Assembly: GCA_964523145.1 (NCBI GenBank)
Contig: CAZFYB010000003.1
Span: 32,812-96,811, forward strand
Direction of reading: 5' to 3'
DNA length: 64,000 nt
From: Microsaccharimonas sp964523145
Lineage (GTDB): Bacteria > Patescibacteriota > Saccharimonadia > Saccharimonadales > Saccharimonadaceae
This document shows, one piece after another, positions 16,799 through 26,013 of the stretch. Positions within the stretch are counted from its first letter, which is position 1, and the number at the start of each line of letters is the position of its first letter. Below the pieces are notes generated by a model that saw nothing but the letters and a program-made list of their open reading frames with translations, ran no database searches and was not told where the DNA came from. The translations under genes and the position numbers were made by a program.

Positions 16799-17590
16799 TT
16801 ATATATCCTCCGCGAAATATCGTGATTTCTTTTTAAAGTAGAGCCAGGCAAACAGAGCAATCGCTACAATAATAACAAACGGTATCATTACATAAGGGAA
16901 TGATACCGTATTCCAAATCGTAACAGATTGATCAGTTGCGATAATGTATCGTGCATCTTGAATGATTTGCACAATTGGGTTTAAGAAAAACCACTTATGA
17001 AACTCTTGAGGGACAAGTGAAAGTGGGTAGATAATAGCACTTGCATAGAATCCAGCCTGTAAAACGACTTCCCAGATATAAGTAATGTCACGGTATTTTA
17101 CATATGCAGCTGATAAGATAAATGAAACACCCATCGCAAATACAAACAACTCAATTGAAAGTGGTATGATAATGAGCCAATCCCAGCCAGGAACAATGCC
17201 GTTTATAAGCGCAAATACAAAAACGACAATCAGACTAAGCCATAGGTTAATGAAAGCAGATAACGAGCTCGCAACAACAACCAAATACCTTGGAATGCTA
17301 ATCTTTCGAATAAGGTCACCCTTCGCTACTACTGATCCAGCACCGATAGTTGTTGCTTCGTTAAAAAAGTTCCAAAGAACTACACCAATAATTAAGTATA
17401 CTGCGAAATGATCAACACCCTTACCTAAAGGAATGATATAGGTAAAAACAACATATAGAATAGCGAACAGGAAAAGTGGTTTCAAAAGTGACCAAAAATA
17501 GCCAAGAACCGAGCCTTGATATCTAATCTTAAAATCTGTGCTAACCATTTCTCGCAAAATGGCTTGGTTTCGGGAATTGAAGTACCTCAT
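16799..17590 (-). CDS. Polysaccharide ABC exporter permease (Wzm/TagG-like)
   Basis: 263 residues from ATG at 17590 (MRYFNSRNQ). An upstream GTG at 17611 is in frame but lies beyond the -10 box (17602-17607), so the shorter start is preferred. An amphipathic N-terminus is followed by six membrane segments, the ABC-2 transporter pattern, with the cytoplasmic motif FKIRYQGSVLGYFW near residue 24 that is typical of Wzm/TagG/KpsM permeases. It forms the channel for export of a lipid-linked polysaccharide with the ATPase directly downstream. This is the first gene of the five-gene operon that ends at 10023. Confidence 0.9.
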   Translation of the reverse strand: MRYFNSRNQAILREMVSTDFKIRYQGSVLGYFWSLLKPLFLFAILYVVFTYIIPLGKGVDHFAVYLIIGVVLWNFFNEATTIGAGSVVAKGDLIRKISIPRYLVVVASSLSAFINLWLSLIVVFVFALINGIVPGWDWLIIIPLSIELFVFAMGVSFILSAAYVKYRDITYIWEVVLQAGFYASAIIYPLSLVPQEFHKWFFLNPIVQIIQDARYIIATDQSVTIWNTVSFPYVMIPFVIIVAIALFAWLYFKKKSRYFAEDI

Positions 17591-17647
17591 ATGCTCTTGG
17601 TAGTATACCACCCGACCACTGTATTGTGCTATAGTTTAGCCATCAGG
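17591..17647. promoter_or_regulatory. Divergent promoter region between exporter and glycosyltransferase operons
   Basis: In 57 bases two -10 boxes face away from each other: TATACT on the minus strand (17602-17607, 11 bases before the permease ATG) and TATAGT on the plus strand (17630-17635, 12 bases before the GT4 ATG). The transcription starts would be within a few bases of each start codon, so expression of the two operons is probably linked. Confidence 0.6.
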
Positions 17648-18787
17648 ATGAATAAAAAAGCCCTTATTATACGCAACGCATCGCCAACCGATTTCGGTGG
17701 CGCGGAGCGTGTCCCTGTCTTCATTGCAAAAGAGTTATTGAAGCACAAATTTGAAGTCCTAGTACTATCAAGGTCAGCTAAGTTACTCGCGTTTGCCAAA
17801 AAAGAAAATGTGCAATCAAAGCGAAGTTTTTGGTGGGCGAGGCAAAATTGGAGTGGCCCTAGAGTTTTTTTATTTCCTATATACCTAGTTTGGCAGCTTA
17901 TCTTGTTTTTCTATTACGTAATACTTTTCCGAAACGAACGCCCAACTGTTGTTCATCTTCAAAGTAAGGATGACTTTATTGCGGGCACTTTCGCCGCAAG
18001 GCTTTTAAATATCCCCGTTTTTTGGAGTGACTATGCAGACCTAAAACACATCTTTATGAACCATTCTATTTGGTACAAAAACCCGGTAGGTAAGCTTGTT
18101 TATTTTGCAGCCCACTTTACTCCAAAAATTGTCGTTGTAAGTAAAGAGGATCTCCGTACAGTTACTAGCTTAATACCAAACGGCACTGTTAAAGATAGGC
18201 TCGTGGTTATATATAACGGTGTTTTCGATTCATACAAAAAGCATACAAAAAGCATTGACTTCATAAGTACTGCTCGGCTCGTAACCGATAAGGGTATAAA
18301 AGAGTTGCTCGAAGCATTCGCAAGCTTAACCAAGGATTTTCCAGAGGTGACACTATCGATTGTTGGCGATGGACCTGAAAGTGCTAGTTTCAAAAATCAA
18401 GCTAAATTACTTAACCTAAAGGGTGTAACTTTTCATGGTCATCAGGATAACCCTTTAGAATTTCTAGAAAAATCACGTATTTTCATACTACCGACATACC
18501 ACGAAGGTTTTAGTATTGCCTTACTCGAAGCTTTTATGGAAGGTTTAGCTGTTGTTACTACTAATGTAGGGGGAAACCCAGAAATTGTTGATGATAAACA
18601 AAACGGACTACTCGTACCTGCAAAAAACGTTGAGCGGCTCTATCTTGCAATGCGAGAACTTATACAAAACCCAGAAATTGCTCAAAACCTAGGCAGGGCT
18701 GCTCGTAAAAAATATATGGATAATTTTAACTTTGAAATAATAATTCGTGATAAATTTATCCCCCTTTATGAGGGTCATTATGTATAA
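17648..18787 (+). CDS. GT4 glycosyltransferase
   Basis: 379 residues in the GT-B fold. The N-terminal domain has the GGAER motif at about 17-21 that is frequent in GT4 enzymes. The C-terminal domain has STARLVTDKG, then a VGDGP loop, and the E-x7-E nucleotide-sugar site in EGFSIALLEAF at about 286-296. The ATG at 17648 is chosen over an upstream in-frame start because the promoter -10 lies between them. It is the first gene of the plus-strand operon; the next start lies 8 bases inside its end. Confidence 0.88.
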   Translation: MNKKALIIRNASPTDFGGAERVPVFIAKELLKHKFEVLVLSRSAKLLAFAKKENVQSKRSFWWARQNWSGPRVFLFPIYLVWQLILFFYYVILFRNERPTVVHLQSKDDFIAGTFAARLLNIPVFWSDYADLKHIFMNHSIWYKNPVGKLVYFAAHFTPKIVVVSKEDLRTVTSLIPNGTVKDRLVVIYNGVFDSYKKHTKSIDFISTARLVTDKGIKELLEAFASLTKDFPEVTLSIVGDGPESASFKNQAKLLNLKGVTFHGHQDNPLEFLEKSRIFILPTYHEGFSIALLEAFMEGLAVVTTNVGGNPEIVDDKQNGLLVPAKNVERLYLAMRELIQNPEIAQNLGRAARKKYMDNFNFEIIIRDKFIPLYEGHYV

Positions 18788-19916
18788 AGTACGAGTCGAA
18801 CTTAGTCCACTCGCGTCTAAACATCTTTCCGGCGTAGCGCAATACACACAACTACTCGCCGATGCGCTATCAAAGTCAAAAGAGCTTGAAGTGTACGGGC
18901 ATTACTTTGATTTCCTTGGACGACAACCTAAACCTATCACTAGAATTCCTCAAAAAAACATCTCTGCCAACAGACTTATACCCCTTCGCGTCTACGCAAA
19001 AGCTCAGAGCCACAAGTTAGCACCTGTTTATGATGTTCATTTAAAGCGCGTTGATCTAACTATCTTCCCTAACTTTGCAACCTGGCCTTCTATAAAAAGT
19101 GGCCTTGTCGCCACAGTAGTCCACGACCTAACATACATACACTTTCCGGAGGTTGTTGAAAAGAATAATCTCCCGCACCTAGAGCGCGTTGTTCCGCGCA
19201 GTATTAAAAGGGCTGATTTTATTATTACTGTCTCTGATTCTGTTAAAACAGAGATTATTAATACATTCGGGATATCACCAAACCGCTGCATTGTGACACC
19301 AATTCCACCAGACGAGGCTTTTTTTAAAACCGAAACACCAAAAAAGCTCTCTTATGTGCGTAAAAAATATGGAATTCATCCAAGTAAGAAATATATCTAT
19401 TTCATTGGCAACCTTGAGCCGCGCAAAAACTTAAAAACACTCGTAGAGGCATATCAACTGTTACCAAAACAGATTAAAGATACATACAGTCTTGTATTGG
19501 CTGGTGGAAACGGTTGGAAGACAGAATCAACTAAACACGCCATTAAAGCTGCTATTGAAAGCGGAGAAGACATTAAACACATTGGTTTCATTGATCAGAA
19601 AGATAGTCCAGCATTATTCCAGTCAGCTTCATTATTTATCATGCCATCGTTATATGAGGGCTTTGGTATGCCAATCCTCGAAGCAATGGCAAGCGGTACC
19701 CCTGTTATTGCTTCAGATATACCCGTACTCAGAGAGGTTGGCCAATCATTTGCAAACTACGTAAATCCTAACAAACCAGCCGCTTTCAAGGAGGCTATAA
19801 TTAAAGCACTAGGAAGAAATCCACCTACTCTTAAGGAGTTTCAAAAGTTCGTACGGCGCTACTCCTGGGAAGATAACGTTAATAAAGTTATTGAAGCAGT
19901 GCGTGTATTACGGTAA
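18780..19916 (+). CDS. GT4 glycosyltransferase
   Basis: 378 residues, GT-B fold: SGVAQYTQ near the N-terminus, a FIGNLEPRKNL strand in the middle and YEGFGMPILEAMASGTPV at about 292-309 holding the E-x7-E site. The ATG at 18780 is preferred over two nearby in-frame ATGs because GAGGG precedes it at a usual distance. Members of this branch (PimA/WbaZ-like) transfer hexoses from nucleotide sugars; the donor cannot be specified. Confidence 0.86.
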   Translation: MYKVRVELSPLASKHLSGVAQYTQLLADALSKSKELEVYGHYFDFLGRQPKPITRIPQKNISANRLIPLRVYAKAQSHKLAPVYDVHLKRVDLTIFPNFATWPSIKSGLVATVVHDLTYIHFPEVVEKNNLPHLERVVPRSIKRADFIITVSDSVKTEIINTFGISPNRCIVTPIPPDEAFFKTETPKKLSYVRKKYGIHPSKKYIYFIGNLEPRKNLKTLVEAYQLLPKQIKDTYSLVLAGGNGWKTESTKHAIKAAIESGEDIKHIGFIDQKDSPALFQSASLFIMPSLYEGFGMPILEAMASGTPVIASDIPVLREVGQSFANYVNPNKPAAFKEAIIKALGRNPPTLKEFQKFVRRYSWEDNVNKVIEAVRVLR

Positions 19917-19921
19917 TTGGT

Positions 19922-19927
19922 TATAAT
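19922..19927 (+). promoter_or_regulatory. -10 box TATAAT, leaderless start of GtrB-like gene
   Basis: Consensus TATAAT ending 8 bases before the GTG at 19936, without a Shine-Dalgarno sequence. It lies just after the stop of the previous gene and gives the GtrB-GtrA-GT4 set its own start. Confidence 0.65.
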
Positions 19928-19935
19928 AGGTTTTA

Positions 19936-20883
19936 GTGAAAAAAATATCCCTCCTCATCCCCGCCTACAACGAGCAAGCTGTTCTTGATAAGTTGTTCGC
20001 GCGTCTTGGCAATCTTGCCAACGACAACAAAAAATACGATTTCGAATTTTTATTCGTAAACGATGGCAGTCGCGATAAAACTCTCCAAATGATTAAAGAA
20101 TTTGCCGAAATCGACTCACGGGTCAGTTACGTAAACCTTTCGCGCAACTTTGGTAAAGAAATTGCGATGATTGCCGGCCTCGACCACGTTACCGGCGATG
20201 CGACCGTAATTATCGATGCTGACCTGCAAGACCCACCAGAGCTCATCCCAGAGATGATCAAGCACTGGGAAGACGGGTATGATGACGTCTATGCCAAGCG
20301 CCGCAGCCGTGAAGGTGAGTCATGGTTTAAAAAATGGAGCTCGAAAGCCTTTTATAACGTACTTCAAAAAGTAAGTAACGTTACAATTCAAGAAGACACG
20401 GGGGATTTTCGCCTCCTTGACCGCCGCGCCGTTGAGGCCCTCAAAAAACTTCGTGAATCACAGCGTTACACCAAAGGAATGTTTAGTTGGATCGGGTTCA
20501 ATAAAAAAGAAGTACTATACGACCGTGACCCCCGTGCCGCTGGTGAAACAAAATGGAATTATCATAAACTCACTAATTTCGCGATTGATGGTATTACCTC
20601 ATTTACCACCGCACCACTTCGTCTGTCTACTTATTTTGGGTTTGCGATTTCTATCATCGCCTTTATCTACATCATCGTTGTCGTGTTCCAAACAATCTTT
20701 TACGGCAATGAGCTTGAAGGTTACCCTTCTACCCTCGCCGTCATCCTTTTCCTTGGTGGTGTACAATTACTTTCGTTAGGTATTATTGGTGAATATATTG
20801 GCCGTATTTTTAATGAAGTAAAGGAACGCCCACTTTATTTCGTAGAGGAGTATCATGAAGGAATTATTAAGAAAAAACGCTGA
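19936..20883 (+). CDS. Polyprenyl-phosphate GT2 glycosyltransferase (GtrB-like)
   Basis: 315 residues, GTG start. The catalytic domain has FVNDGSRD at about 40-47 and the metal-binding DAD in IDADLQDPPEL at 93-103. Two membrane helices follow at about 231-255 and 266-288, the second ending in GEYIGRIFNEV. This is the bactoprenol-phosphate glycosyltransferase (GtrB/YfdH) type, which loads a sugar onto undecaprenyl phosphate on the inner face of the membrane. The following gene is a GtrA-type small membrane protein and overlaps it by 29 bases, so the pair is strongly coupled, as in O-antigen or teichoic-acid glycosylation systems. Confidence 0.92.
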   Translation: MKKISLLIPAYNEQAVLDKLFARLGNLANDNKKYDFEFLFVNDGSRDKTLQMIKEFAEIDSRVSYVNLSRNFGKEIAMIAGLDHVTGDATVIIDADLQDPPELIPEMIKHWEDGYDDVYAKRRSREGESWFKKWSSKAFYNVLQKVSNVTIQEDTGDFRLLDRRAVEALKKLRESQRYTKGMFSWIGFNKKEVLYDRDPRAAGETKWNYHKLTNFAIDGITSFTTAPLRLSTYFGFAISIIAFIYIIVVVFQTIFYGNELEGYPSTLAVILFLGGVQLLSLGIIGEYIGRIFNEVKERPLYFVEEYHEGIIKKKR

Positions 20884-21277
20884 GAAAATTCGTTATCTTT
20901 TTGTCGGCGGTTTTAACACGCTTCTTGATTTCGCTCTACTATTTGGCTTAGTTGCACTAGGGCTCGATAAAATCCCCGCTAATTACATCTCTACAACTAT
21001 CGCCATGGTTATTAGTTTCTTTTTAAATAAAGATTTTACATTCAAAGTTGAGGGTAAAGCTACTAGGAAACAATTCGCTCTTTTCCTTATCGTCACTGCC
21101 ATAGGGCTGTGGGTTATTCAGCCAATCGTTATTTTAATCAGCACCGCTTTCTTAGACGGATCAGGTATGAACGAATCGGTAATATTATTTATCGCCAAGG
21201 TAATCGCCACTATTGCATCACTTATTTGGAACTTCCTCCTCTACTCAAAGCTGGTGTTTAAAAAGGTAGACAGTTAA
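20855..21277 (+). CDS. GtrA-family membrane protein (lipid-linked sugar flippase)
   Basis: 140 residues with four membrane segments and the family's N-terminal signature RYLFVGGFNTLLDF (about 13-26). The SFFLNKDFTF motif follows the second helix. GtrA-type proteins are thought to flip the polyprenyl-phosphate-linked sugar made by GtrB. The gene starts inside the GtrB-like gene with an AGAGGAG site just before it and shares one base with the next gene (TAATG). Confidence 0.9.
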   Translation: MKELLRKNAEKIRYLFVGGFNTLLDFALLFGLVALGLDKIPANYISTTIAMVISFFLNKDFTFKVEGKATRKQFALFLIVTAIGLWVIQPIVILISTAFLDGSGMNESVILFIAKVIATIASLIWNFLLYSKLVFKKVDS

Positions 21278-22365
21278 TGCACATCGCCATTGATGCCCGT
21301 ATTATTAACTCGAGCACCGGCCGTTATGTAGAACGCCTTGTTACGTACTTACAAGAAGTAGATTCAACCAACCAATATACCATCCTTGTTCGTGCCAAAG
21401 ATGAACATTTTTGGACACCGCGTAATACTAACTTCACCGTAAAAGTAGCTGATTTTGATAATTATTCATTTGCCGAACAAACTGGGTTTAAGAAGTATTT
21501 AAAAAAGCTCAACGCCGACCTTGTACACTTCTGTATGCCGCAACAACCAATAGGATATCACGGTAAAACAGTCACAACATTTCATGACCTCACTCTTATA
21601 AAAACCTACAATTCCGATAAAAATTGGTTCGTATTTCATGCAAAACAATTGGTTGGTAAAAAAGTATTTAAAAAAGTTGTCGAAAAAGCTAATCACCTTA
21701 TCGCTATCAGTAAATTTACCGAAATTGAACTTACTACTTTCGCCCCACTAGCTGCTAAAAAAACCACCGTTATTTATGAAGCGTCAGACGTCTCAAATAT
21801 CGCTCCAAAAAAATACACCCTACCGTTTAAACAATATATTTTGTACGTTGGTCAGCAATCTGATTACAAAAACATTAAACGTTTAGGTGATGCTCATCAA
21901 ATATTACTTGCAAAGTATCCTGACCTTGGCCTGGTATTGGTGGGTAAAAAGAACGCTTCAGCTTTAACAAACGAAGCCTACTTCGAATCTCGAAACTATA
22001 AAAATATTCTTTTTACCGATTTTGTTAACGACAACGAACTCAGTTGGCTATACACCCACACCCAGGCATATGTATTTCCTTCGCTCATGGAAGGCTTTGG
22101 CCTGCCTGGACTCGAAGCAATGGGATATGGCATACCAGTGGTCAGTAGTAACGCTACATGTTTACCAGAGGTGTATGGGCAAGCGGCACACTACTTTAAC
22201 CCAACCGATACTAGCGACATAGCCGAAGCAATCGACCAAGTGTTGAGTGATGATACACTCCGTACCCGGCTTTCAAAAGCTGGCTACAAACAAATTAAAA
22301 AGTATTCGTGGAAAAAAATGGCCAAAGAGACCCATAAAATTTATATGAAAGTATTAAACAGCTAA
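21277..22365 (+). CDS. GT4 glycosyltransferase
   Basis: 362 residues. N-terminal IAIDARIINSSTGRYVERL is typical of the GT4 branch that includes mannosyltransferases such as WbpY; the C-terminal domain has YVGQQSDYKN and MEGFGLPGLEAMGYGIPVV with the E-x7-E site. It ends the glycosyltransferase operon, and its last 4 bases overlap the convergent khpB-like gene. Confidence 0.88.
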   Translation: MHIAIDARIINSSTGRYVERLVTYLQEVDSTNQYTILVRAKDEHFWTPRNTNFTVKVADFDNYSFAEQTGFKKYLKKLNADLVHFCMPQQPIGYHGKTVTTFHDLTLIKTYNSDKNWFVFHAKQLVGKKVFKKVVEKANHLIAISKFTEIELTTFAPLAAKKTTVIYEASDVSNIAPKKYTLPFKQYILYVGQQSDYKNIKRLGDAHQILLAKYPDLGLVLVGKKNASALTNEAYFESRNYKNILFTDFVNDNELSWLYTHTQAYVFPSLMEGFGLPGLEAMGYGIPVVSSNATCLPEVYGQAAHYFNPTDTSDIAEAIDQVLSDDTLRTRLSKAGYKQIKKYSWKKMAKETHKIYMKVLNS

Positions 22366-22823
22366 GAACTAGCTTGAACGATAGTCAAGCGGCGGTCTCG
22401 GCCTTCACCCTCTGAAAACGTTTTAATATCAGAGTATTCGGTCGCTACTTGGTGCACAATCCGGCGATCAGCTGCGTTTAGATCAGCGACATAGGTTGTA
22501 CCGGTGCGGCGAACTTCTTCAATCCATCCACGGGCTTCTTTTGCTAAGCGCTCAGCTCGGAGTTTTTTGTAATCAGCAATATCAATATTCACTCGAGTAA
22601 GGTCGGCGTTTTTATTACGAAGAACGGTTGAAACTAAGTACTGTAAGCTGCGGAGTGTTTCGGCGTTTCGGCCAATCAATAAACTATTCAGTTCGGTTGA
22701 TGGTACATATAGCTCAATAACCTCATCTTCAACAGAGGCAGTAACTTCTACGTTTACTCCAAAAAAGGTCAGTAAATCTGCCACATAAGTGCGTGCGAAT
22801 TCGATTGAAGCTTCTTTGTCCAT
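22362..22823 (-). CDS. khpB: KH-R3H RNA-binding protein (KhpB/Jag-like)
   Basis: 153 residues: a KH domain in the first half with the loop LLIGRNAETLRSLQYL (about 48-63), and an R3H domain in the second half in which R144 and H-containing helices follow. The protein is shorter than Firmicutes Jag because the N-terminal Jag_N domain is absent. KhpB binds RNA and influences cell elongation and division in Gram-positive bacteria; here its place after yidC is the standard rpmH-rnpA-yidC-jag order. AAGGAGG lies a few bases before its ATG. Confidence 0.9.
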   Translation of the reverse strand: MDKEASIEFARTYVADLLTFFGVNVEVTASVEDEVIELYVPSTELNSLLIGRNAETLRSLQYLVSTVLRNKNADLTRVNIDIADYKKLRAERLAKEARGWIEEVRRTGTTYVADLNAADRRIVHQVATEYSDIKTFSEGEGRDRRLTIVQASS

Positions 22824-22834
22824 ACGTCCTCCTT

Positions 22835-23776
22835 TTATTGCCGGCCGGTATCCTTGGCTTTAATACGCGTTACGTTTGTAACCGTTGCTTCACGAGCAAC
22901 TTTTTCGCGGGCTTTAGCAGTGGCTTTTTTACCCTCATTCTTAATGGTTTGGTCGGCAAGTTTATCCATTTCTTCAGCATCCCGTTTAAGCAAGAAGTAC
23001 TGTTGAATTGCCGCAAAAATATTCGATGTTACATAGTACATACCCAATGCACCAGGCAGGCTTAACATAATAAAGAACATCATAATTGGCAAGAATTTAA
23101 TCATCTTACTCATCATGACCGCGTTTAACTCAGCTTGGTCTGGTTGTTTTCCCTCACCAGCTTCTGAAAGCACATCACGGAGCCGTTTAGTAGAAGTTTG
23201 AGGCATCGTTTGCTTAGAAATAATGTACTGCGTGTAAGCTGCGAGAAGCGCTAAACCAACGAGGAATATGTTAATACCACTAGATGAGATTGCGTGTGAA
23301 GTAAGGTCAACAAACCCAAGGAACATTCGGTTAAACGAATCAGGGTTTGCTAAAAGCTCTCTAACCGGCGCCAGGTTTTGCATAAAACCATAGGTAAATT
23401 CAGCAATTTGATCACGGTGAGAGGTGAAGATTTGAATCACCTGGAACAATGCGATGAAAATAGGTAACTGGATCAAAAGCATTAAAATAGAGCGGAATGG
23501 CTTTACCCCATGTTTTTTATAAAGCTCCAGCATTTGCATACTTTCAGCTTGTCGGTTACCTTTATTTGCTTTTTTAATTTTCGCAAGTTCAGGTTGTAAT
23601 TTTCGCATTGCCTTTACTTGGTGAAGTTGTTTAACAACCAGCGGCCATAGTGCAAAACGAATAATGATCGTAAAGATAATAACTGCAATACCAAAATCAC
23701 CACCAGGGATAATCGAATACAACCATAGAAGTAGGTTGAAAATTGGTTGCACAATAAAAAGTTCAAAAATGTTCAC
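22835..23776 (-). CDS. yidC: Membrane protein insertase YidC/Oxa1
   Basis: 313 residues starting with GTG at 23776 and a GAGG site upstream. It has an N-terminal hydrophobic segment, the conserved cytoplasmic hairpin rich in basic residues (VKQLHQVKAMRKLQPEL), then four more membrane segments and a basic C-terminal tail of about 50 residues. YidC inserts membrane proteins alone or with SecYEG, and the basic tail can contact ribosomes. It lacks the large periplasmic domain of proteobacterial YidC, as in Gram-positive homologues. Confidence 0.95.
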   Translation of the reverse strand: MNIFELFIVQPIFNLLLWLYSIIPGGDFGIAVIIFTIIIRFALWPLVVKQLHQVKAMRKLQPELAKIKKANKGNRQAESMQMLELYKKHGVKPFRSILMLLIQLPIFIALFQVIQIFTSHRDQIAEFTYGFMQNLAPVRELLANPDSFNRMFLGFVDLTSHAISSSGINIFLVGLALLAAYTQYIISKQTMPQTSTKRLRDVLSEAGEGKQPDQAELNAVMMSKMIKFLPIMMFFIMLSLPGALGMYYVTSNIFAAIQQYFLLKRDAEEMDKLADQTIKNEGKKATAKAREKVAREATVTNVTRIKAKDTGRQ

Positions 23777-23815
23777 AAAAGGCCTCGCAGGTGGTTATAA
23801 CTACCGTATAGTATA

Positions 23816-24175
23816 TCAGTTTTTGGCAGTTTTAAACAGATCAGCTTTCGTAAAAAGCGTGTCGAGTTGCTCAGTAATTTCCGCGTAAGGGAGAGTGCGT
23901 AGTTCTGGTGAAGTACAGATAATCACTACGTCATATACTCCATTAAGCCGGTGCATGTTCGTGCGGAGATATTCATAAAGGCGGCGGCGAATACGATTTC
24001 GCCCAACAGCACTTTTAATAACCTTTTTACTAACCACTACTGAAAATCGTGGGTTGTGCCGGCGGTTATTTTCAGTTGCTTTTATAGTGAGTGTAGGTGA
24101 GCGAACAGCCTTGCCATTTGTATACACATAGCGAAGGCTATTGTGGCCATGAAAACGAAATAAAGAACCGATCAT
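23816..24175 (-). CDS. rnpA: Ribonuclease P protein component
   Basis: 119 residues with the RNR signature VGRNRIRRRLYEYL at about 57-70, which contacts the RNase P RNA. The N-terminal FRFHGHNSLRYVYTNGK segment matches the substrate-binding start of the family. An AGGAG site lies directly before the ATG and a TATACT box just upstream, so rnpA may also have its own promoter. The usual yidD gene between rnpA and yidC is absent. Confidence 0.95.
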   Translation of the reverse strand: MIGSLFRFHGHNSLRYVYTNGKAVRSPTLTIKATENNRRHNPRFSVVVSKKVIKSAVGRNRIRRRLYEYLRTNMHRLNGVYDVVIICTSPELRTLPYAEITEQLDTLFTKADLFKTAKN

Positions 24176-24196
24176 AATACTCCTAGTATAACGTAA

Positions 24197-24223
24197 ATAA
24201 AATCGCCGCTTGGATAAGCGGCG
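24197..24223 (-). terminator. Hairpin terminator or attenuator between rpmH and rnpA
   Basis: A perfect 8-base-pair stem (CGCCGCTT/AAGCGGCG, 24204-24211 with 24216-24223) with a 4-base loop, followed on the minus strand by ATTTTATTT. It should reduce read-through from rpmH into rnpA, fitting the higher demand for L34. Confidence 0.75.
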
Positions 24224-24232
24224 AAGTTGGTG

Positions 24233-24370
24233 TTAAACCGTCAGGCGTGCGCGGCCTTTGAGGCGGCGAAGCTTCAATACGTTACGTCCAGATTTAGACG
24301 CAATACGAGCACGAAAGCCATGCGTTCGAGCACGGTGACGAGTGTGTGGTTGGAAAGTTCGTTTTGGCAT
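24233..24370 (-). CDS. rpmH: 50S ribosomal protein L34
   Basis: A 45-residue basic protein starting MPKRTFQPHTRHRARTHGFR and ending GRARLTV, the typical L34 pattern. It lies upstream of rnpA and faces away from dnaA, the usual arrangement beside bacterial origins. A TATAAT box ends 9 bases before its ATG and no Shine-Dalgarno site is visible, so its mRNA should be nearly leaderless. Confidence 0.96.
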   Translation of the reverse strand: MPKRTFQPHTRHRARTHGFRARIASKSGRNVLKLRRLKGRARLTV

Positions 24371-24627
24371 ATCCCGATAATTATACCTCAGTCTCCCCTA
24401 TAAATCAACGCCTGTATTTGCTTTTTATACTAATTAGTGACGTTATATATAAAAACTATCCCCACATTTATTTGGTTTATCCACACATTAACAGATATAG
24501 CTACGTGCTGTGGATAACTTCACTCCCTTACTCCCCTCTTTTTTCGTAACTTATTTATGGTTGTGGAAAACCCCGGCACTACCGTATAGTAATAGGTAGT
24601 TAATTGTTCAAATAGACGAGGGAATCC
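24371..24627. other. Origin of replication, rpmH-dnaA part (oriC)
   Basis: A 257-base AT-rich gap between the divergent rpmH and dnaA genes. It contains two perfect DnaA boxes, TTATCCACA at 24477-24485 (plus) and its inverse at 24509-24517, and a one-mismatch box TGTGGAAAA at 24562-24570. An AT-only run (about 24443-24456) to the left of the boxes could be an unwinding element. Gene context makes this the likely chromosomal origin. Confidence 0.85.
24561..24590 (+). promoter_or_regulatory. Putative dnaA promoter overlapping a DnaA box
   Basis: TTGTGG (24561-24566) and TATAGT (24585-24590) with 18 bases between them. The -35 overlaps the DnaA-box-like TGTGGAAAA, which would allow DnaA to repress its own gene; that regulation is inference. 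Confidence 0.5.
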
Positions 24628-26013
24628 ATGCAAAAAGATGTTCATGCACTTTGGCACAGTGTTTTAGGTGAAGTAGAACTCTCTCTTTCTGATGCAAACT
24701 TTGTGGTGTATTGGTCTAAAACTAAAATGTTGAGTTACGATGCGAATGAAGTTATCTTTGAAGTGCCAAATGTTTTTATTAAACGACAGTTTGAAACAAA
24801 GTTCGATGCCACGATGCGTGAGATCCTTGCAAAGAACGGTATTACGTCTCCTAATCTTACGTATACCCTACCAAGTAGTGGTAAAAAACCTCGCATTAGC
24901 CGTGAGACTACAAGCGATTCACACGAAGATATAGCGGCTCAACAAAATCCTTCCCCTCGAAGCTCGTCTTTAATAAGTTCTTCCAATTCTTCATCACGCG
25001 GTAATTTAAACCCACGCTATACATTTGATAACTTTATAGTCGGCTCTAGTAATGACCTAGCTCATTCAGCCAGCCAGGCTGTAGCTTCTAATCCGGGTAC
25101 GAAATATAACCCCATCTATTTCTATGGTGGTGTTGGGCTTGGTAAAACTCACCTTATGCAAGCTATTGGTAATGAAATAGTTCGTAACAACCCTGAGGCG
25201 CGTGTACTTTACGTAAGCTCCGAAACTTTCGTAAATGAATTCCTTGATTATATTCGTTTTAAAAAGAAAGGTTTCTCTGATAAATATCGTAATGTGGATG
25301 TACTTATTGTTGATGACATGCAGTTCATTGCGAATAAAGAGAAGACTCAAGAGGAATTTTTTCACACGTTTAACTTCCTCCATCAAAATAATAAACAGAT
25401 TATTATTAGTAGCGATAAACCACCACGCAGTATTCCAACCCTTACCGAGCGTTTACGGAGCCGGTTTGAAATGGGTATGGCAATTGATATTCAAATGCCT
25501 GATTTCGAAACCCGTTGTGCAATTATTAACGCGAAGGCGGCGTTATCGGGAAATACTCTTAGCCCAGAAACTGTTGAGTTTTTAGCAACAAACATAAAAA
25601 CTAATATTCGTGAACTTGAAGGTGCATTAAATCAATTACTCGCTTTTGCAGAGCTCCACCGAGTTGAACCAGATGTCGCTACCGCCGAAGGACTCCTTGG
25701 AAGTGTTCGACACTCGCGCCCACAACACCTTACGAGTAAACAAATTATCGATCGAACCGCTAAGCATTTCCAATTAAAGGTTGAAGAGATATGCGGGAGT
25801 AAACGTGATAAACATATCGTAACCCCACGCCAAATAGCGATGTATTTACTCCGTAGTGAACTGCATTTAAGTTTCCCTAAAATTGCTGGTGAACTTGGCC
25901 GTAAAGATCACACCACAGCAATTCACTCTGTTGAAAAGATTGAAAAAGCTATTAAGCTCGATTTTGTGATACGTGAGCAAGTCGCTTCAATACGGGAGAA
26001 ACTGTATGCCTAA
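24628..26013 (+). CDS. dnaA: Chromosomal replication initiator DnaA
   Basis: 461 residues. Domain I covers about 1-85, a variable serine-rich linker 86-130, and the AAA+ domain has Walker A GGVGLGKT (167-174) and Walker B VLIVDDMQF around D229-D230. Domain IV ends with the DNA-binding signature containing DHTTAIHS (427-434). DnaA-ATP binds the boxes on both sides of this gene and opens the origin. A GAGGG site lies 8 bases before the ATG. It leads a dnaA-dnaN-recF run. Confidence 0.98.
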   Translation: MQKDVHALWHSVLGEVELSLSDANFVVYWSKTKMLSYDANEVIFEVPNVFIKRQFETKFDATMREILAKNGITSPNLTYTLPSSGKKPRISRETTSDSHEDIAAQQNPSPRSSSLISSSNSSSRGNLNPRYTFDNFIVGSSNDLAHSASQAVASNPGTKYNPIYFYGGVGLGKTHLMQAIGNEIVRNNPEARVLYVSSETFVNEFLDYIRFKKKGFSDKYRNVDVLIVDDMQFIANKEKTQEEFFHTFNFLHQNNKQIIISSDKPPRSIPTLTERLRSRFEMGMAIDIQMPDFETRCAIINAKAALSGNTLSPETVEFLATNIKTNIRELEGALNQLLAFAELHRVEPDVATAEGLLGSVRHSRPQHLTSKQIIDRTAKHFQLKVEEICGSKRDKHIVTPRQIAMYLLRSELHLSFPKIAGELGRKDHTTAIHSVEKIEKAIKLDFVIREQVASIREKLYA

